The notes: generated from the sequence alone by a model not told the origin. A stretch of DNA of 64,000 bases from an uncultured Oscillospiraceae bacterium (GCA_958366985.1 CATXDC010000012.1:30530-94529); one strand, 5' to 3'. Shown: positions 41,223 to 50,614, counted from the first letter of the stretch. A program made the numbers and translations.

Positions 41223-42566
41223 TTATAAAGCCTCACCTATCAGGTCATAATCTGAAACGTCGAAAATCTTTACCTTTACAAAGTCGCCGTCATTAAGCTC
41301 TTCCTTACTGGTAAAGCTGACAGATGCGTCTACATCCGGAGCATCCATATAGGATCTTCCGTAGTAGCTGTCCGTATATCCGTCATATCCCTCTACGAGA
41401 ACGTCGAGAGTTTTTCCGACACATTCATTATTCTTACATTCAACTATACCATATTGATCCTGCATAATCAACTCTGCACGATGTTTTTTTACATCCTCAT
41501 CGACCTGATCGGGAAGCTCTGCCGCCTTTGTGCCCTCTTCCGCTGAATAGGCAAAGCAGCCCAGACGCTCAAACTCAATCTCATTTATAAATTCGGCAAG
41601 ATCTTCAAATTCCTCTTCTCCCTCACCGGGGAAGCCGGTTATAAATGTTGTTCTGATTACAACATCGGGGATTTTTTCCCTTATCTTCTTTATGAGAGCC
41701 GTAAGGGATTCTCTGTCCCCGGTTCTGTTCATGGCAGAAAGAATCTTTCCGTTACAGTGCTGGAGGGGCAGATCTATATAATTAAGTATCTTTTCATTTT
41801 CAGCAATCGTTTCAAGAAGCTCATCGGTAATGCGGTCGGGATAACAGTAGAGAAGTCTTATCCATACAAGTGATTCAATCTTGCAAAGCTCCTTTAAAAG
41901 GTCACAGAGCTTGTTTTCTCCATAGAGATCCTCGCCGTAACGTGTGGTATCCTGTGCGACGACAACAAGTTCTTTAACTCCGTTTTCTGCAAGGGTTTTA
42001 GCTTCCTCAACAACACTCTCAATAGTTCTGCTTCTGAAAGGCCCTCTGATTGAGGGAATTGCACAGTAAGTGCAGCAGTTTGAACAGCCCTCGGAGATTT
42101 TTATATAAGCAGTATAAGGGGGTGTTGTAAGGATTCTTTCCCCATCAAGGGGAAGCTCCTTCTTGGGAGGATATTCGCTTACCTCTTCCTCCTCAAAAAC
42201 TCTGTCGAGAATATCGCAGATATCCTTATTGGCGCCGATTCCAACAACAGCGTCAACTTCGGGAATTTCCTTTTTGATTTCGTCACGGTATCTTTCAGCA
42301 AGGCATCCTGTAACCACAACGTGCTTTACACTGCCCTCGCCTTTAAGCTCCGTCATTTCAAGAATTGTATCTATTGCCTCCTGCTTTGCATCGGCAATAA
42401 ATCCGCAGGTGTTGACTATAACCGCATCTGCTTCGTATGCGTCGTCAACAATCTCATACTTATCTGATATTTTGGAAAGCATTATTTCGGCATCCACCTG
42501 ATTCTTAGGACAGCCCAGTGAAATCATGCCGACCTTTTTCTTTTCTTCGTGATGACTTTTACTCAT
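41223..42566 (-). CDS. rimO: Ribosomal protein uS12 methylthiotransferase
   Basis: Radical SAM enzyme that adds a methylthio group to an aspartate of ribosomal protein S12. 447 aa, normal. N-terminal UPF0004 cysteines (SLGCPKNQVDAEIM, NTCGFI, VTGCLAERY), the radical SAM motif GCSNCCTYCAIPSIRGPFRS, and a C-terminal TRAM domain ending in VKVKIFDVSDYDLIGEAL. It is RimO rather than MiaB by the SLGCPKNxVD start. Confidence 0.97.
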   Translation of the reverse strand: MSKSHHEEKKKVGMISLGCPKNQVDAEIMLSKISDKYEIVDDAYEADAVIVNTCGFIADAKQEAIDTILEMTELKGEGSVKHVVVTGCLAERYRDEIKKEIPEVDAVVGIGANKDICDILDRVFEEEEVSEYPPKKELPLDGERILTTPPYTAYIKISEGCSNCCTYCAIPSIRGPFRSRTIESVVEEAKTLAENGVKELVVVAQDTTRYGEDLYGENKLCDLLKELCKIESLVWIRLLYCYPDRITDELLETIAENEKILNYIDLPLQHCNGKILSAMNRTGDRESLTALIKKIREKIPDVVIRTTFITGFPGEGEEEFEDLAEFINEIEFERLGCFAYSAEEGTKAAELPDQVDEDVKKHRAELIMQDQYGIVECKNNECVGKTLDVLVEGYDGYTDSYYGRSYMDAPDVDASVSFTSKEELNDGDFVKVKIFDVSDYDLIGEAL

Positions 42567-42569
42567 AAT

Positions 42570-43193
42570 TTAATCCTCGCAATAAAAATCAATATCCTGC
42601 GCACATTCGCTCATTGCGCTTCTTATATCGGAATAGCTGTAACCAAGACGAACAAGGGCTGAAAATACTCTTTTTCGGCCCTTTTCATCTGTCAAACTAT
42701 TATAATACTTTTTTCTTATGAGCGCAACAGCGGACATTTTTTCATCGCCCTGAAGATTCTCAAGAGTACGCTCTATAATATCGCTGTCAATGCCTCGGCG
42801 GTAAAGCTGATTCTTTATGCCTTTTTTGCCCATGCCCTTTGACTGCTGATAATATTCAGCCATTTTTATCGCATAGGCTTCATCGTCAATAAGACTCAGC
42901 TCCTCTACTCGCTCCATAACACGTGCGGCAACTTCCGGAGAAATTTTTTCGCACAGCTTGCGGTTAAGCTCAGCGGATGAATAGTCCCTCCTTGAAAGCA
43001 GATCTATTGCCTTATTCATGCCAAAACGGTAATCGGCACGCTCTTTAAACTCAGCAAACTCTTCATCTGTCAGCTTCATTCCGGACTTCATTCCGCTGGT
43101 AAACCAGAACTCGTCATCAGTTGTAAAAACATACTCACCGTCAATGAGAATATGTATTTTTTTACCCTTTCCCTTTTGTGCGGTAAGTATCAA
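42570..43193 (-). CDS. recX: Regulatory protein RecX
   Basis: RecA modulator made of three-helix repeats: YRFGMNKAIDLLSRRDYSSA ELNRKL in the first repeat, then AEYYQQSKGMGKKGIKNQL, then RKRVFSALVRLGYSYSDIRS. 207 aa, usual size. It lies two bases after the recA stop, an arrangement seen in many bacteria. Confidence 0.92.
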   Translation of the reverse strand: MILTAQKGKGKKIHILIDGEYVFTTDDEFWFTSGMKSGMKLTDEEFAEFKERADYRFGMNKAIDLLSRRDYSSAELNRKLCEKISPEVAARVMERVEELSLIDDEAYAIKMAEYYQQSKGMGKKGIKNQLYRRGIDSDIIERTLENLQGDEKMSAVALIRKKYYNSLTDEKGRKRVFSALVRLGYSYSDIRSAMSECAQDIDFYCED

Positions 43194-43195
43194 AC

Positions 43196-44338
43196 TCAGT
43201 CATCCTCGTCAACGATTATATCAAGCTTTGCCCTTGCTGCTGCTCTGCTTATGGGCTTTGCCTTTGCTGTTTCAGCCTTTGCGCCTGTCTCAGCTGCTTC
43301 TGCTGCCGCTGCCTTTCGTGCTGCTACACCTGTTTTATCCACTGTAAAATCATCGGGTTTCATTGCAGCAGTAAGCTTTTCCTTAATCTCCTCCATCATC
43401 TCAGGCTTTGAGCGGAGAAGCTCTTTTACATTATCTCTGCCCTGACCAAGACGCATTTCATTATAGGAGAACCATGCGCCGCTCTTATTGATAATATTGT
43501 ATTTGACTGCAAGGTCGAGAATTTCGCCTTCCTTTGAAATTCCTCTGCCGTACATAATGTCAAACTCTGCATCCTTAAAGGGCGGAGCAACCTTATTTTT
43601 AACAATCTTTGCCCTTGTTCTTGAACCTACAAACTCATTGCCGGTTGCTTTGAGCTGTTCGATTTTTCTTACATCAATACGCATTGAAGCGTAGAATTTA
43701 AGGGCACGTCCGCCGGTAGTTGTCTCAGGGTTACCGTAGACAACGCCGATCTTTTCACGAAGCTGGTTAATAAAGATTACAAGGCAGTTTGACTTTGCAA
43801 TAGCGCCTGCAAGCTTTCTGAGAGCCTGTGACATAAGTCTTGCCTGAAGTCCCACATGAGAATCGCCCATATCGCCTTCGATTTCAGCTCTCGGAACAAG
43901 TGCTGCAACAGAGTCAACTACAAGCACATCAATAGCTCCTGAACGTGCAAGGGCTTCTGTAATCTCCAAAGCCTGTTCGCCGTTATCGGGCTGGGAAACA
44001 AGCAATGACTCAACATCGACGCCCAGATTTGCAGCATAATGAGGATCAAGAGCATGCTCTGCGTCAACGAAAGCTGCCTCTCCGCCAAGCTTCTGCGCCT
44101 CTGCCACAACATGGAGGGCAAGTGTTGTTTTACCTGAAGATTCGGGACCGTATATTTCGATAATTCTTCCTCTGGGAAGTCCGCCTATTCCCGTTGCGGC
44201 GTCAAGGGCAATTGAACCCGTTGAAATTGCCTCAACGTTCATTGCTTTATTCTGTCCAAGGCGCATTACCGCACCTTTACCGTACTGTTTTTCAATCTGG
44301 CTCAGCGCCGTTTCAAGTGCTTTCTTTTTGTCGAGCAT
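43196..44338 (-). CDS. recA: Recombinase A
   Basis: DNA strand-exchange ATPase. Walker [15 protein letters not shown] near residue 65, catalytic [11 protein letters not shown], Walker [12 protein letters not shown], and loop L2 [20 protein letters not shown]. At 380 aa it is slightly longer than most because of an Ala/Lys-rich C-terminal tail ending in IIVDEDD. Its leader has a LexA-like site and a good promoter, so it is likely under SOS control. First gene of a four-gene operon. Confidence 0.98.
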   Translation of the reverse strand: MLDKKKALETALSQIEKQYGKGAVMRLGQNKAMNVEAISTGSIALDAATGIGGLPRGRIIEIYGPESSGKTTLALHVVAEAQKLGGEAAFVDAEHALDPHYAANLGVDVESLLVSQPDNGEQALEITEALARSGAIDVLVVDSVAALVPRAEIEGDMGDSHVGLQARLMSQALRKLAGAIAKSNCLVIFINQLREKIGVVYGNPETTTGGRALKFYASMRIDVRKIEQLKATGNEFVGSRTRAKIVKNKVAPPFKDAEFDIMYGRGISKEGEILDLAVKYNIINKSGAWFSYNEMRLGQGRDNVKELLRSKPEMMEEIKEKLTAAMKPDDFTVDKTGVAARKAAAAEAAETGAKAETAKAKPISRAAARAKLDIIVDEDD

Positions 44339-44361
44339 ATATAATCCTCCAAAGTCTTAAA

Positions 44362-44373
44362 GTACAAATGTTC
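44362..44373. promoter_or_regulatory. LexA-like box of recA
   Basis: GAACATTTGTAC on the minus strand, one base off the Gram-positive LexA pattern GAAC-N4-GTTC, between the recA promoter and its start codon. Confidence 0.65.
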
Positions 44374-44388
44374 GATGATCTGTGTTTT

Positions 44389-44417
44389 ATTATAGACTAA
44401 TGCAGAAAAAAAATCAA
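44389..44417 (-). promoter_or_regulatory. Promoter of recA
   Basis: Minus-strand TTGATT (44417-44412), 17-base spacer, TATAAT (44394-44389). Confidence 0.8.
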
Positions 44418-44485
44418 CATATTACTGAAAATAATATAGTTTTATTTTATATAGTGGATTTTCGCAGGGTTTAATGGGTTTTTGC

Positions 44486-44514
44486 TTGATGTAAGGGTGA
44501 ACCAATGGTAAAAT
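44486..44514 (+). promoter_or_regulatory. Promoter of the phosphorylase gene
   Basis: TTGATG (44486-44491), 17-base spacer, TAAAAT (44509-44514). Confidence 0.65.
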
Positions 44515-44587
44515 CAAGGAGGAAAAGTACAAAACAGGGATTGAATTTTATCCCGACGGTAAATGAATTAATATGGGAGTTAAGCTT

Positions 44588-45343
44588 ATGTGGAAACATC
44601 CGGAAGATAACACTCAGGCGATTATAACTGCTCAAAAGCACATCGAAAGCTGCCACGGTGGAGAAAACTTAATTCTGCCGGAAACAGCTATACTCTTTTA
44701 CATGCACAGCGGAGAAAAATTTGTAAAGAGCCATTACAGAACAAAACTATTGACAAAATCTTTTCCGAGATTTTTGGATTCCTGCCCTGTTTATCAGATA
44801 AAAGGACGCAACATATGTTTTCTTGACGGCGGAAGAGGAGCTCCTCAAGCTGTAGATACTTTGGAAACCCTTGCCACCTTAGGAGTTAAAAACGTAATCA
44901 CAGTTGGAATGTTTGGTGCATTTTCAGAAGAAATAGAAAGCGGCGACATTGTAATTCCAAATAAAGCATTCGTGGAGGAAGGTACTTCTCTGCATTATTA
45001 CAGCAATATTGAGTATTCTCAGCCCAGTGAAGAACTTCTCAGAAAAGCCGCAGAGTATATCACAGACAGCAAACTTATCCCAATTGTTTCAACGGACGCT
45101 GTTTACAGGCAGACTTTTTTTAAAGAGAAATTGTGGCGTCAAAAAGGCGCAGTTGGTGTTGACATGGAAACCTCTGCCCTGCTGAGTGTCGGAGCTTATC
45201 TTAACATAAACATTGTTTCAATCCTTATAGCATCAGATAAACATCCTTTAAATGAAAACGATCGTTCATGGAAATGGACAATGACAAAAGAAAAAAGATA
45301 TGAGTTTTTCAGAAAGTGCTTAAAATTTGCAGAAAGTATATAA
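44588..45343 (+). CDS. Nucleoside phosphorylase-family protein (251 aa)
   Basis: PNP/UDP phosphorylase family member. VITVGMFGAFSEEIESGDIV in the phosphate/ribose region, STDAVYRQTFFKEKLW, and GVDMETSALLSVGAYL, which carries the family's M-E pair. The usual N-terminal G-x-G-D phosphate loop is not obvious, so the substrate is uncertain and may not be a nucleoside. The start is at 44588, preceded by GGGAG eight bases away; an ATG at 44573 is in frame but lacks a ribosome site. Confidence 0.8.
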   Translation: MWKHPEDNTQAIITAQKHIESCHGGENLILPETAILFYMHSGEKFVKSHYRTKLLTKSFPRFLDSCPVYQIKGRNICFLDGGRGAPQAVDTLETLATLGVKNVITVGMFGAFSEEIESGDIVIPNKAFVEEGTSLHYYSNIEYSQPSEELLRKAAEYITDSKLIPIVSTDAVYRQTFFKEKLWRQKGAVGVDMETSALLSVGAYLNINIVSILIASDKHPLNENDRSWKWTMTKEKRYEFFRKCLKFAESI

Positions 45344-45377
45344 TTTAGCAAGATTTAATCAAAAGGAGGCATTAGCT

Positions 45378-45572
45378 ATTATTGATTTCACTCCCCTATG
45401 GAAAACAATGAAAGATAAAGGAATTACGCAGTATCAGCTGCTTAAAAGCAGCATTGATAACAAAACACTCGATTCCCTTAAAAAGAATAAAAATATCACG
45501 CTTTTAACTATGGAAAAGCTATGCAGGATATTAGACTGCAAACCTAATGATATTGTGAAATTCACTGACTGA
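45378..45572 (+). CDS. Small Cro/CI-type HTH regulator, probable ATT start (64 aa)
   Basis: HTH_26-like DNA-binding protein: DFTPLWKTMKDKGITQYQLL then a recognition helix, then LLTMEKLCRILDCKPNDIVK. Relatives usually begin M-I-x-F/Y-x-PLW. The codon in the place of that Met is ATT at 45378. It has a perfect GGAGG eight bases upstream, and there is no ATG, GTG or TTG nearby. The next in-frame upstream start, a TTG at 45327, lies inside the preceding gene without a ribosome site. So either ATT initiates or the start codon has been lost by mutation. Confidence 0.75.
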   Translation: MIDFTPLWKTMKDKGITQYQLLKSSIDNKTLDSLKKNKNITLLTMEKLCRILDCKPNDIVKFTD

Positions 45573-45573
45573 A

Positions 45574-45609
45574 AGGCCGTCATACTGAAAAGCAAACGAC
45601 GGTCTTTTA
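45574..45609 (+). terminator. Terminator after the HTH gene
   Basis: Stem AGGCCGTC / GACGGTCT (one G-T pair), then TTTTATTTTTAT. Confidence 0.75.
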
Positions 45610-45823
45610 TTTTTATAAAATTAAAATGAAAATCTGTGCGGTGAATATAATTTTTATTTAAAAATTCTATTATGTCATTTAAATACAGAAAACAGTAAAA
45701 ATCTGATTTCACATATTTTTTACTCTTTTTCACTATTGTTAATGATATTTTCATAAAAATAATGTATAATGTGTAGGTAAATACAAAATATGCTATACAT
45801 ATTACATACAAGGAGGTAAGAAA

Positions 45824-46771
45824 ATGGCTATTACCGTGAAAGAAGCTTATTTTAATTCTTCAACCGGCACAAATAAAATCCGCTGCCTTATCTGGCAGGA
45901 CAAAGAACAGATTCCAAAAGCGATTTTCCAGATTGCCCACGGAGTATGCGAACACATTGAACGCTACGACGAATTTGCAAGATTCCTTGCTGAAAAAGGA
46001 TTCATTGTTTGCGGAAATGATCATCTCGGCCATGGAAAATCAGCCGAAAGCCTCGAAAAGCTCGGCTATACATGCGAACATAACGGCCACATCAGAATGG
46101 TGGACGATATGCACATTCTCACTAAGATAATGAAGAAAAAATATCCCGATCTGCCCTATATTCTGTTCGGTCACAGCATGGGTTCATTCTGTGCAAGAAA
46201 TTATGCGGCTAAATTCGGCGATGAACTCTCCGGCGTTATCTTCTGCGGAACAGGAGATTTCCCGCAGCTTATTTCAGTAGCTGAGGGTCCTGTAAAGGCG
46301 CTTACGGAAAACTTCGGTGCAGCTACTCCGGCAACAGCTCTCAGCCACAAATTCAACGTTATTATGAATCGTCAGTTTGCTTCCGGCGGCAGAACCGATT
46401 ACGACTGGCTGAGCAAAAATCCCGAAAACGTCGAAAAATATATCTGCGATCCCTACTGCGGTTTTGTAATGACTTATTCACTGGCAAGAGACGTACTGAT
46501 GCTTGCAAGCGAATGCAGCACAGCCCAGTGGCCGGAACAGATTCCCGTAGGACTTCCCATTATGATGATTTCCGGCGCAAGAGATCCGGTAGGCGCAAAC
46601 GGCAGAGCAATTATAAGCGTATGCGACAAGCTTATGCGTGCCGGTCATAATCCGGAGGTTATACTCTACCCTGACAACAGACATGAAATTCTCAACGAGG
46701 ATGACAGAGTAAAGATTTTCGGAGATATTTACACATGGCTTACAGATGTTTTAAACGGTGAAGTCCTTTAA
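45824..46771 (+). CDS. Alpha/beta hydrolase, monoacylglycerol lipase-like (315 aa)
   Basis: Serine hydrolase of the lysophospholipase/MGL kind (Hydrolase_4). Oxyanion HG as QIAHGVCEHIERYDEFARFL, the GNDHLGHGKS segment, the nucleophile in GHSMGSFCARN (S about 111), then an acid in SGARDP and the final His in DNRHEILNEDD. A strong AAGGAGG precedes the ATG. It likely cleaves short or medium chain esters. Cytoplasmic, single gene with its own promoter region and a terminator after it. Confidence 0.93.
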   Translation: MAITVKEAYFNSSTGTNKIRCLIWQDKEQIPKAIFQIAHGVCEHIERYDEFARFLAEKGFIVCGNDHLGHGKSAESLEKLGYTCEHNGHIRMVDDMHILTKIMKKKYPDLPYILFGHSMGSFCARNYAAKFGDELSGVIFCGTGDFPQLISVAEGPVKALTENFGAATPATALSHKFNVIMNRQFASGGRTDYDWLSKNPENVEKYICDPYCGFVMTYSLARDVLMLASECSTAQWPEQIPVGLPIMMISGARDPVGANGRAIISVCDKLMRAGHNPEVILYPDNRHEILNEDDRVKIFGDIYTWLTDVLNGEVL

Positions 46772-46790
46772 TTTTTAATCTAAGCTAAAC

Positions 46791-46831
46791 AATGCATTTT
46801 GCTTTTGATTTTCTAAAGCAAAATGCATTAA
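46791..46831. terminator. Terminator between hydrolase and cupin genes
   Basis: Perfect 15-bp stem AATGCATTTTGCTTT / AAAGCAAAATGCATT with a 9-base loop. The T run is short. Confidence 0.75.
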
Positions 46832-46853
46832 TTTCGAAAGAGAGGCTTTATTT

Positions 46854-47276
46854 ATGAATGAAAAAGATAAATTTGCAGAAAAACTTATTTTCCCCATAGG
46901 AGGAGAAAACACTGCTTATGCCGATTATTTTGTGGGCAAAAGCTATCTTGATATGCTCTCCACACAGCAGGTTGTTATCGGTAATGTAACTTTCGAGCCC
47001 GGATGCCGCAACAACTGGCACATTCACCACGCCAAAAAAGGCGGCGGACAAATTCTTCTTGTCACAGCCGGCAGAGGTTACTATCAGGAATGGGGTAAAG
47101 AGCCCAGAGAACTTCATCCCGGTGATGTTGTGAACATTCCGCCGGAGGTAAAGCACTGGCACGGCGCTGCACCGGACTGCTGGTTCTCCCACATTGCAAT
47201 TGAAGTTCCGGGAGAGGAAACTTCAAATCAGTGGTGCGAGCCCGTAACCGATGAAGAATATGGTAAGCTGAAGTAA
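46854..47276 (+). CDS. Cupin domain protein (140 aa)
   Basis: Single cupin barrel. Motif 1: FEPGCRNNWHIHHAKKGGGQ (metal His pair) with a Gly-rich turn; motif 2: LHPGDVVNIPPEVKHWHGAA (third His). Relatives are often annotated as carboxymuconolactone-decarboxylase-like cupins or small-molecule isomerases. The C-terminal IEVPGEETSNQWCEPVTDEE is typical of that group. The ribosome site GAGAGG is before the ATG. Confidence 0.9.
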   Translation: MNEKDKFAEKLIFPIGGENTAYADYFVGKSYLDMLSTQQVVIGNVTFEPGCRNNWHIHHAKKGGGQILLVTAGRGYYQEWGKEPRELHPGDVVNIPPEVKHWHGAAPDCWFSHIAIEVPGEETSNQWCEPVTDEEYGKLK

Positions 47277-47320
47277 TTCTTCAAAAACAAAAGAAACATA
47301 ACAATACACTTCATATATTA

Positions 47321-47356
47321 AAAATCCGCCCATTGAAAAATCAATGGACGGATTTA
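47321..47356. terminator. Bidirectional terminator between cupin and serpin genes
   Basis: AAATCCGCCCATTGA / TCAATGGACGGATTT with one mismatch, loop AAAA. It sits between convergent genes. Confidence 0.8.
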
Positions 47357-47363
47357 CTTTTAT

Positions 47364-48680
47364 TTACTGCTGTATATCTGTTAAAACTCCAATGAAAATG
47401 GGGAGATTCTGGGATTTATCAATAATCATATATACAAAGGGTCTTTCAAGAAATACTTCCCTTATTTTCGTGGGAGCCGCTGAGGCTCCGCCTTTAATTA
47501 TAGTTGCCGCTGCGGCCTTTGTGCCCCGCTCATCTACGGTAATAAAGGCTTTGTGAAAGGCGTCGCCTATAAATATATTGCCCATTGAACTCTTTGCCAT
47601 TTTTGAAAAATCTGCTTCTTTCTCGTCAAAAGCCAGCTTCATACCCATTCCCGAAAGGACATCCTTTAAACTCATATCAAATTCACAGGTAAACTTAGGT
47701 ATTTTTACACTCACTCTTTCATTTTGGGCACCCTGAAGAATTGCGGAAATTTTTTCTCCCGTAAGACTCGCAACATAATCATTTATATTGACATTCTCAT
47801 TTGGAAGAAGCGCCGCAAAAGCATATTTTCCGTCTTTATAATCCTTTATAAATCCTGTGGCGCTGTCATCCTCAAGATAAACATCTTCACCTGACGGCAT
47901 CATCATTACACGGCGCTGTTCACCTGTAACAGAGGTAAATGTACCGTTACTTGCGGCTCCATCTGCATAAGGCTCATCCCATACAGCGTCAAACATCACC
48001 GCATTCAATATAAACATCATGTCCTCAGGACTGATTTCATTGGTGATGTTCTTTATCATTCCGTCGGTCTTTTTGGATACCCATGTGTTCATATCCTTTA
48101 CGGTCTGTGAATCAAAGGGAGCTTTATAAACTTCGGCAGAATAATAATCACGGCATATTTGCAGAAATTCATTTTCTGCCTGTAAACAGTTTTCATCGTC
48201 CCGAAGCCAAACGGAATTTGCTATATTCGTTTTATACTCTTTCTCCGACGCAAGAGAATTTACGTAGGAATAAAGATATCCGTTAAGCTCATCCAAAGGT
48301 ATTGTACTGCTCAGAACCTTTTCTATCTGAGCCTTTGTTTCACCGTTTGCTCCGTTGCCGGTCATAGCTAAAACCAGCTGCACCGATAAAGGAGAAATGA
48401 AAACGCTTTCATTCTCTCTTTCCTTTACACAGGCTTTGAAAAGCTCGGCGCAAAACTCCAACTGGGATTTTGTAAATTTACTATCGGCGCTTTTTCCCGA
48501 AACTTTATTTGCAGTTAAATCTGCCGTCAGCTCCGAAGCAGTCCATTTGTTGCTGCGCATTTCCCATTCCGGTGCTTCTTCGGTAATAACTATTTCTTTG
48601 CCGCAGCCTGCAAAATTAAGCGCCATTATAAGGACAAGTACAAAACTTATAACTGTTAAAACTGATTTTTTCGTTTTCAT
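47364..48680 (-). CDS. Secreted lipoprotein serpin (438 aa)
   Basis: Serine/cysteine protease inhibitor. A lipoprotein signal ends in LNFAGC (residues 22-27). The serpin body shows VFISPLSVQLVLAMTGNGA near residue 95 and NAVMFDAVWDEPY near 220. The C-terminal hinge DERGTKAAAATIIKGG and FLERPFVYMIIDKSQNLPIF complete the fold. Counting from the hinge Glu as P17, the scissile bond would be Ser-Ala, so elastase- or subtilisin-like proteases are likely targets (prediction). It is last in a sigma/anti-sigma operon. Serpins are uncommon in bacteria but known from Bifidobacterium and cellulolytic Clostridia. Confidence 0.95.
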   Translation of the reverse strand: MKTKKSVLTVISFVLVLIMALNFAGCGKEIVITEEAPEWEMRSNKWTASELTADLTANKVSGKSADSKFTKSQLEFCAELFKACVKERENESVFISPLSVQLVLAMTGNGANGETKAQIEKVLSSTIPLDELNGYLYSYVNSLASEKEYKTNIANSVWLRDDENCLQAENEFLQICRDYYSAEVYKAPFDSQTVKDMNTWVSKKTDGMIKNITNEISPEDMMFILNAVMFDAVWDEPYADGAASNGTFTSVTGEQRRVMMMPSGEDVYLEDDSATGFIKDYKDGKYAFAALLPNENVNINDYVASLTGEKISAILQGAQNERVSVKIPKFTCEFDMSLKDVLSGMGMKLAFDEKEADFSKMAKSSMGNIFIGDAFHKAFITVDERGTKAAAATIIKGGASAAPTKIREVFLERPFVYMIIDKSQNLPIFIGVLTDIQQ

Positions 48681-48722
48681 TTCTGCGCCCTCCTTTATCG
48701 ATTAATCAGGCTCATAAAGCCC

Positions 48723-49469
48723 TCAGTTTAATGCCGCACAGAAGCTGTATGATACATCCGATCCTTTAAGCTTTCCGCTGTCCCAGACTCCTGTTACAAG
48801 ATAAATATATTTGCCTTTCTTAAGGCTGAACTCTCCGTTTGCCGACTTTACTCCCTCAGGTGCCGTATCCGTTTTGCCCCATGCGCTCTCAGGCCAGCAG
48901 CGGACTATCACAGAATCCGGCTCAATGGGAAATACTGTTTTTATTTTCTCCGATGAAGCTGTGAATTCTTTCATGTATTTCATGCTCTCAAGGGGATGAA
49001 GAGCATCGCAGCAAATACCTGTGGGCTCTTCACTTCCGTCATCAATAATCCAGCAGTATGTTCCTGCATTAACGCTGATGCTCTTTTCTCCGTCATAGAT
49101 TACCTTTAACTCAGGAGGGGTGGACGGGATATCCTGATCCCAGCCGCTCTCTTCTAAGGGAGCGGCTTTTATTTCCTCGGAAATCGCTTCACAAGCAGTT
49201 TCTCCATCCGATCCTTCTATGTCGCTTACACTGACTCCGTTGGCGCTTGCCATAAGAAAATCATCGGACATAAAATTCAAAGGAAATGGATAAAACTTTG
49301 TTTCGTCGTAAATTTCTCCGTCCCCAAGCATTTTATTGAAGTCCACTATTTTATAGGTAAGAGCCGTATAGGTTCTTGTTCCGCCGTCCTTATATGCTTG
49401 TGAATAAAAGGGAACAACCAATATTATAAACACTATAACTGCTGCAATTATCCATTTTTTCTTTTTCAT
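48723..49469 (-). CDS. Membrane-anchored extracellular protein (248 aa), unknown
   Basis: An N-terminal anchor helix (WIIAAVIVFIILVVPFYS, residues 6-23) followed by an outside domain. Early GGTRTYTALTYKIVDFNKML resembles a segment found in several uncharacterised Firmicutes proteins. The cysteines in TYCWIIDDG and GICCDALHP may form a disulfide. No enzyme signature seen. It lies between the anti-sigma-like gene and the serpin gene and probably shares their function at the cell surface. Confidence 0.78.
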   Translation of the reverse strand: MKKKKWIIAAVIVFIILVVPFYSQAYKDGGTRTYTALTYKIVDFNKMLGDGEIYDETKFYPFPLNFMSDDFLMASANGVSVSDIEGSDGETACEAISEEIKAAPLEESGWDQDIPSTPPELKVIYDGEKSISVNAGTYCWIIDDGSEEPTGICCDALHPLESMKYMKEFTASSEKIKTVFPIEPDSVIVRCWPESAWGKTDTAPEGVKSANGEFSLKKGKYIYLVTGVWDSGKLKGSDVSYSFCAALN

Positions 49470-49490
49470 TTTTCTCAGCCTCCCTGCTCT

Positions 49491-50066
49491 TTACGGAGCT
49501 TTCGTGAGAAGGGACACGATTTCGGAAAACTGCTCATCAGTGAGAAATATGCGGGTGTTTTTTTCATCTGTAAGAATGTCATCTGTAATGGTATAAACCC
49601 TTTCGCTGCCGTCGGAAGCAGCAATCGTAATAGTATAACCGCTGTCTTCCTCTTTCTTGCTGGGAGAAGCACCGGCAACTGCATCCTGAGGTTTTCCCGC
49701 TAATTTATTATCGGCAGGCTCAGAACTTTCGGTACTGGTTTTTTCAGATTCAGCGCCGGCAATTGAATTTACTATTTTTTCTATAGTCTCCTGATCCTCA
49801 ATCACATTTGAATATCCGGAGTTTTCACCTTTGCCCTGTATCCTTACAGAAATATATTTTTCGGTGGAAACGGTCTGATTATAAGCATCGGGAGCGCTTT
49901 TGCCTCCTCCGAGCTCAATATCAGGAAGCTTAAAAACAGACAAAAATGCTATGCAGATCACAATGGGTACGCAGCTTATTATCATCCTGCGGCGGCGCTT
50001 TCGCTGCGTTAATCTCTCTTCACTGCGGCGGAAAATCTCCGCTTTGCGCTGTTCAAAATCTCTCAT
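49491..50066 (-). CDS. Likely anti-sigma factor / membrane regulator (191 aa)
   Basis: A basic N-terminus (RKAEIFRRSEERLTQRKRRR) precedes one membrane helix (MIISCVPIVICIAFLSVF). An outside part follows, with a Ser/Glu-rich linker and a final domain (YTITIAASDGSERVYTITDD). It overlaps the sigma factor gene by four bases, which is the usual place of an anti-sigma factor, although no zinc-type anti-sigma domain can be seen. The role is inferred from position. Confidence 0.75.
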   Translation of the reverse strand: MRDFEQRKAEIFRRSEERLTQRKRRRRMIISCVPIVICIAFLSVFKLPDIELGGGKSAPDAYNQTVSTEKYISVRIQGKGENSGYSNVIEDQETIEKIVNSIAGAESEKTSTESSEPADNKLAGKPQDAVAGASPSKKEEDSGYTITIAASDGSERVYTITDDILTDEKNTRIFLTDEQFSEIVSLLTKAP

Positions 50067-50614
50067 AACAGCTCCTCACCGTCCTTTCCGAGAATATTGC
50101 GAAGCTCTTTCTTCGCCCTGTATAAAAGATTATCAACCTGTTTTCGGCTTTTCTTCATAACCTTTGCGGCTTCCTCATAGGTAAGCTCCTCAAAATAGAC
50201 AAGGTGTACCGCTGTATGCATCTCTTCCGAAAGCTCACCCAAAGCATCGTTCACTGTGCGTTTAACTTCGTCGGTGAGAACCGATTCCTCAAGGATTTCA
50301 CGGTCATCGGACATGTTCTCCGCCTCGGAAAGCTCCTCAAAGGTCAGTTTTTTCCTGTGCTTTATGTAATTCAAAGCCCGGCTCCTGCCAAGCATAAAGA
50401 CATATGTTTTCAGCGTCACCTTGAAATTATACCGTCGGCGATTAACCACCAGATCCGAAAAGGTATCTATGGCTATATCTTCGGCAGCATGGACATCGTG
50501 CACATAACGGTCAATAAAGAAAACCAGATTGTCAAACATCTCTTTCATTATCTCGTCAAAGGCACTTTCATCACCATCAAGGAAACGGCGGTAGCTACTT
50601 GCGCCGTTATCCAT
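50063..50614 (-). CDS. ECF-type RNA polymerase sigma factor (183 aa)
   Basis: Sigma-70 family, ECF size. Region 2 is DEIMKEMFDNLVFFIDRYVHDVHAAEDIAIDT in outline (key part VHDVHAAEDIAIDTF), and region 4 is LGELSEEMHTAVHLVYFEEL followed by TYEEAAKVMKKSRKQVDNLL. The ATG at 50614 has GGAGGAG upstream. First gene of an operon with the anti-sigma-like protein, a membrane protein and a serpin, so the sigma factor may respond to proteolytic or envelope stress (inference). Confidence 0.93.
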   Translation of the reverse strand: MDNGASSYRRFLDGDESAFDEIMKEMFDNLVFFIDRYVHDVHAAEDIAIDTFSDLVVNRRRYNFKVTLKTYVFMLGRSRALNYIKHRKKLTFEELSEAENMSDDREILEESVLTDEVKRTVNDALGELSEEMHTAVHLVYFEELTYEEAAKVMKKSRKQVDNLLYRAKKELRNILGKDGEELL

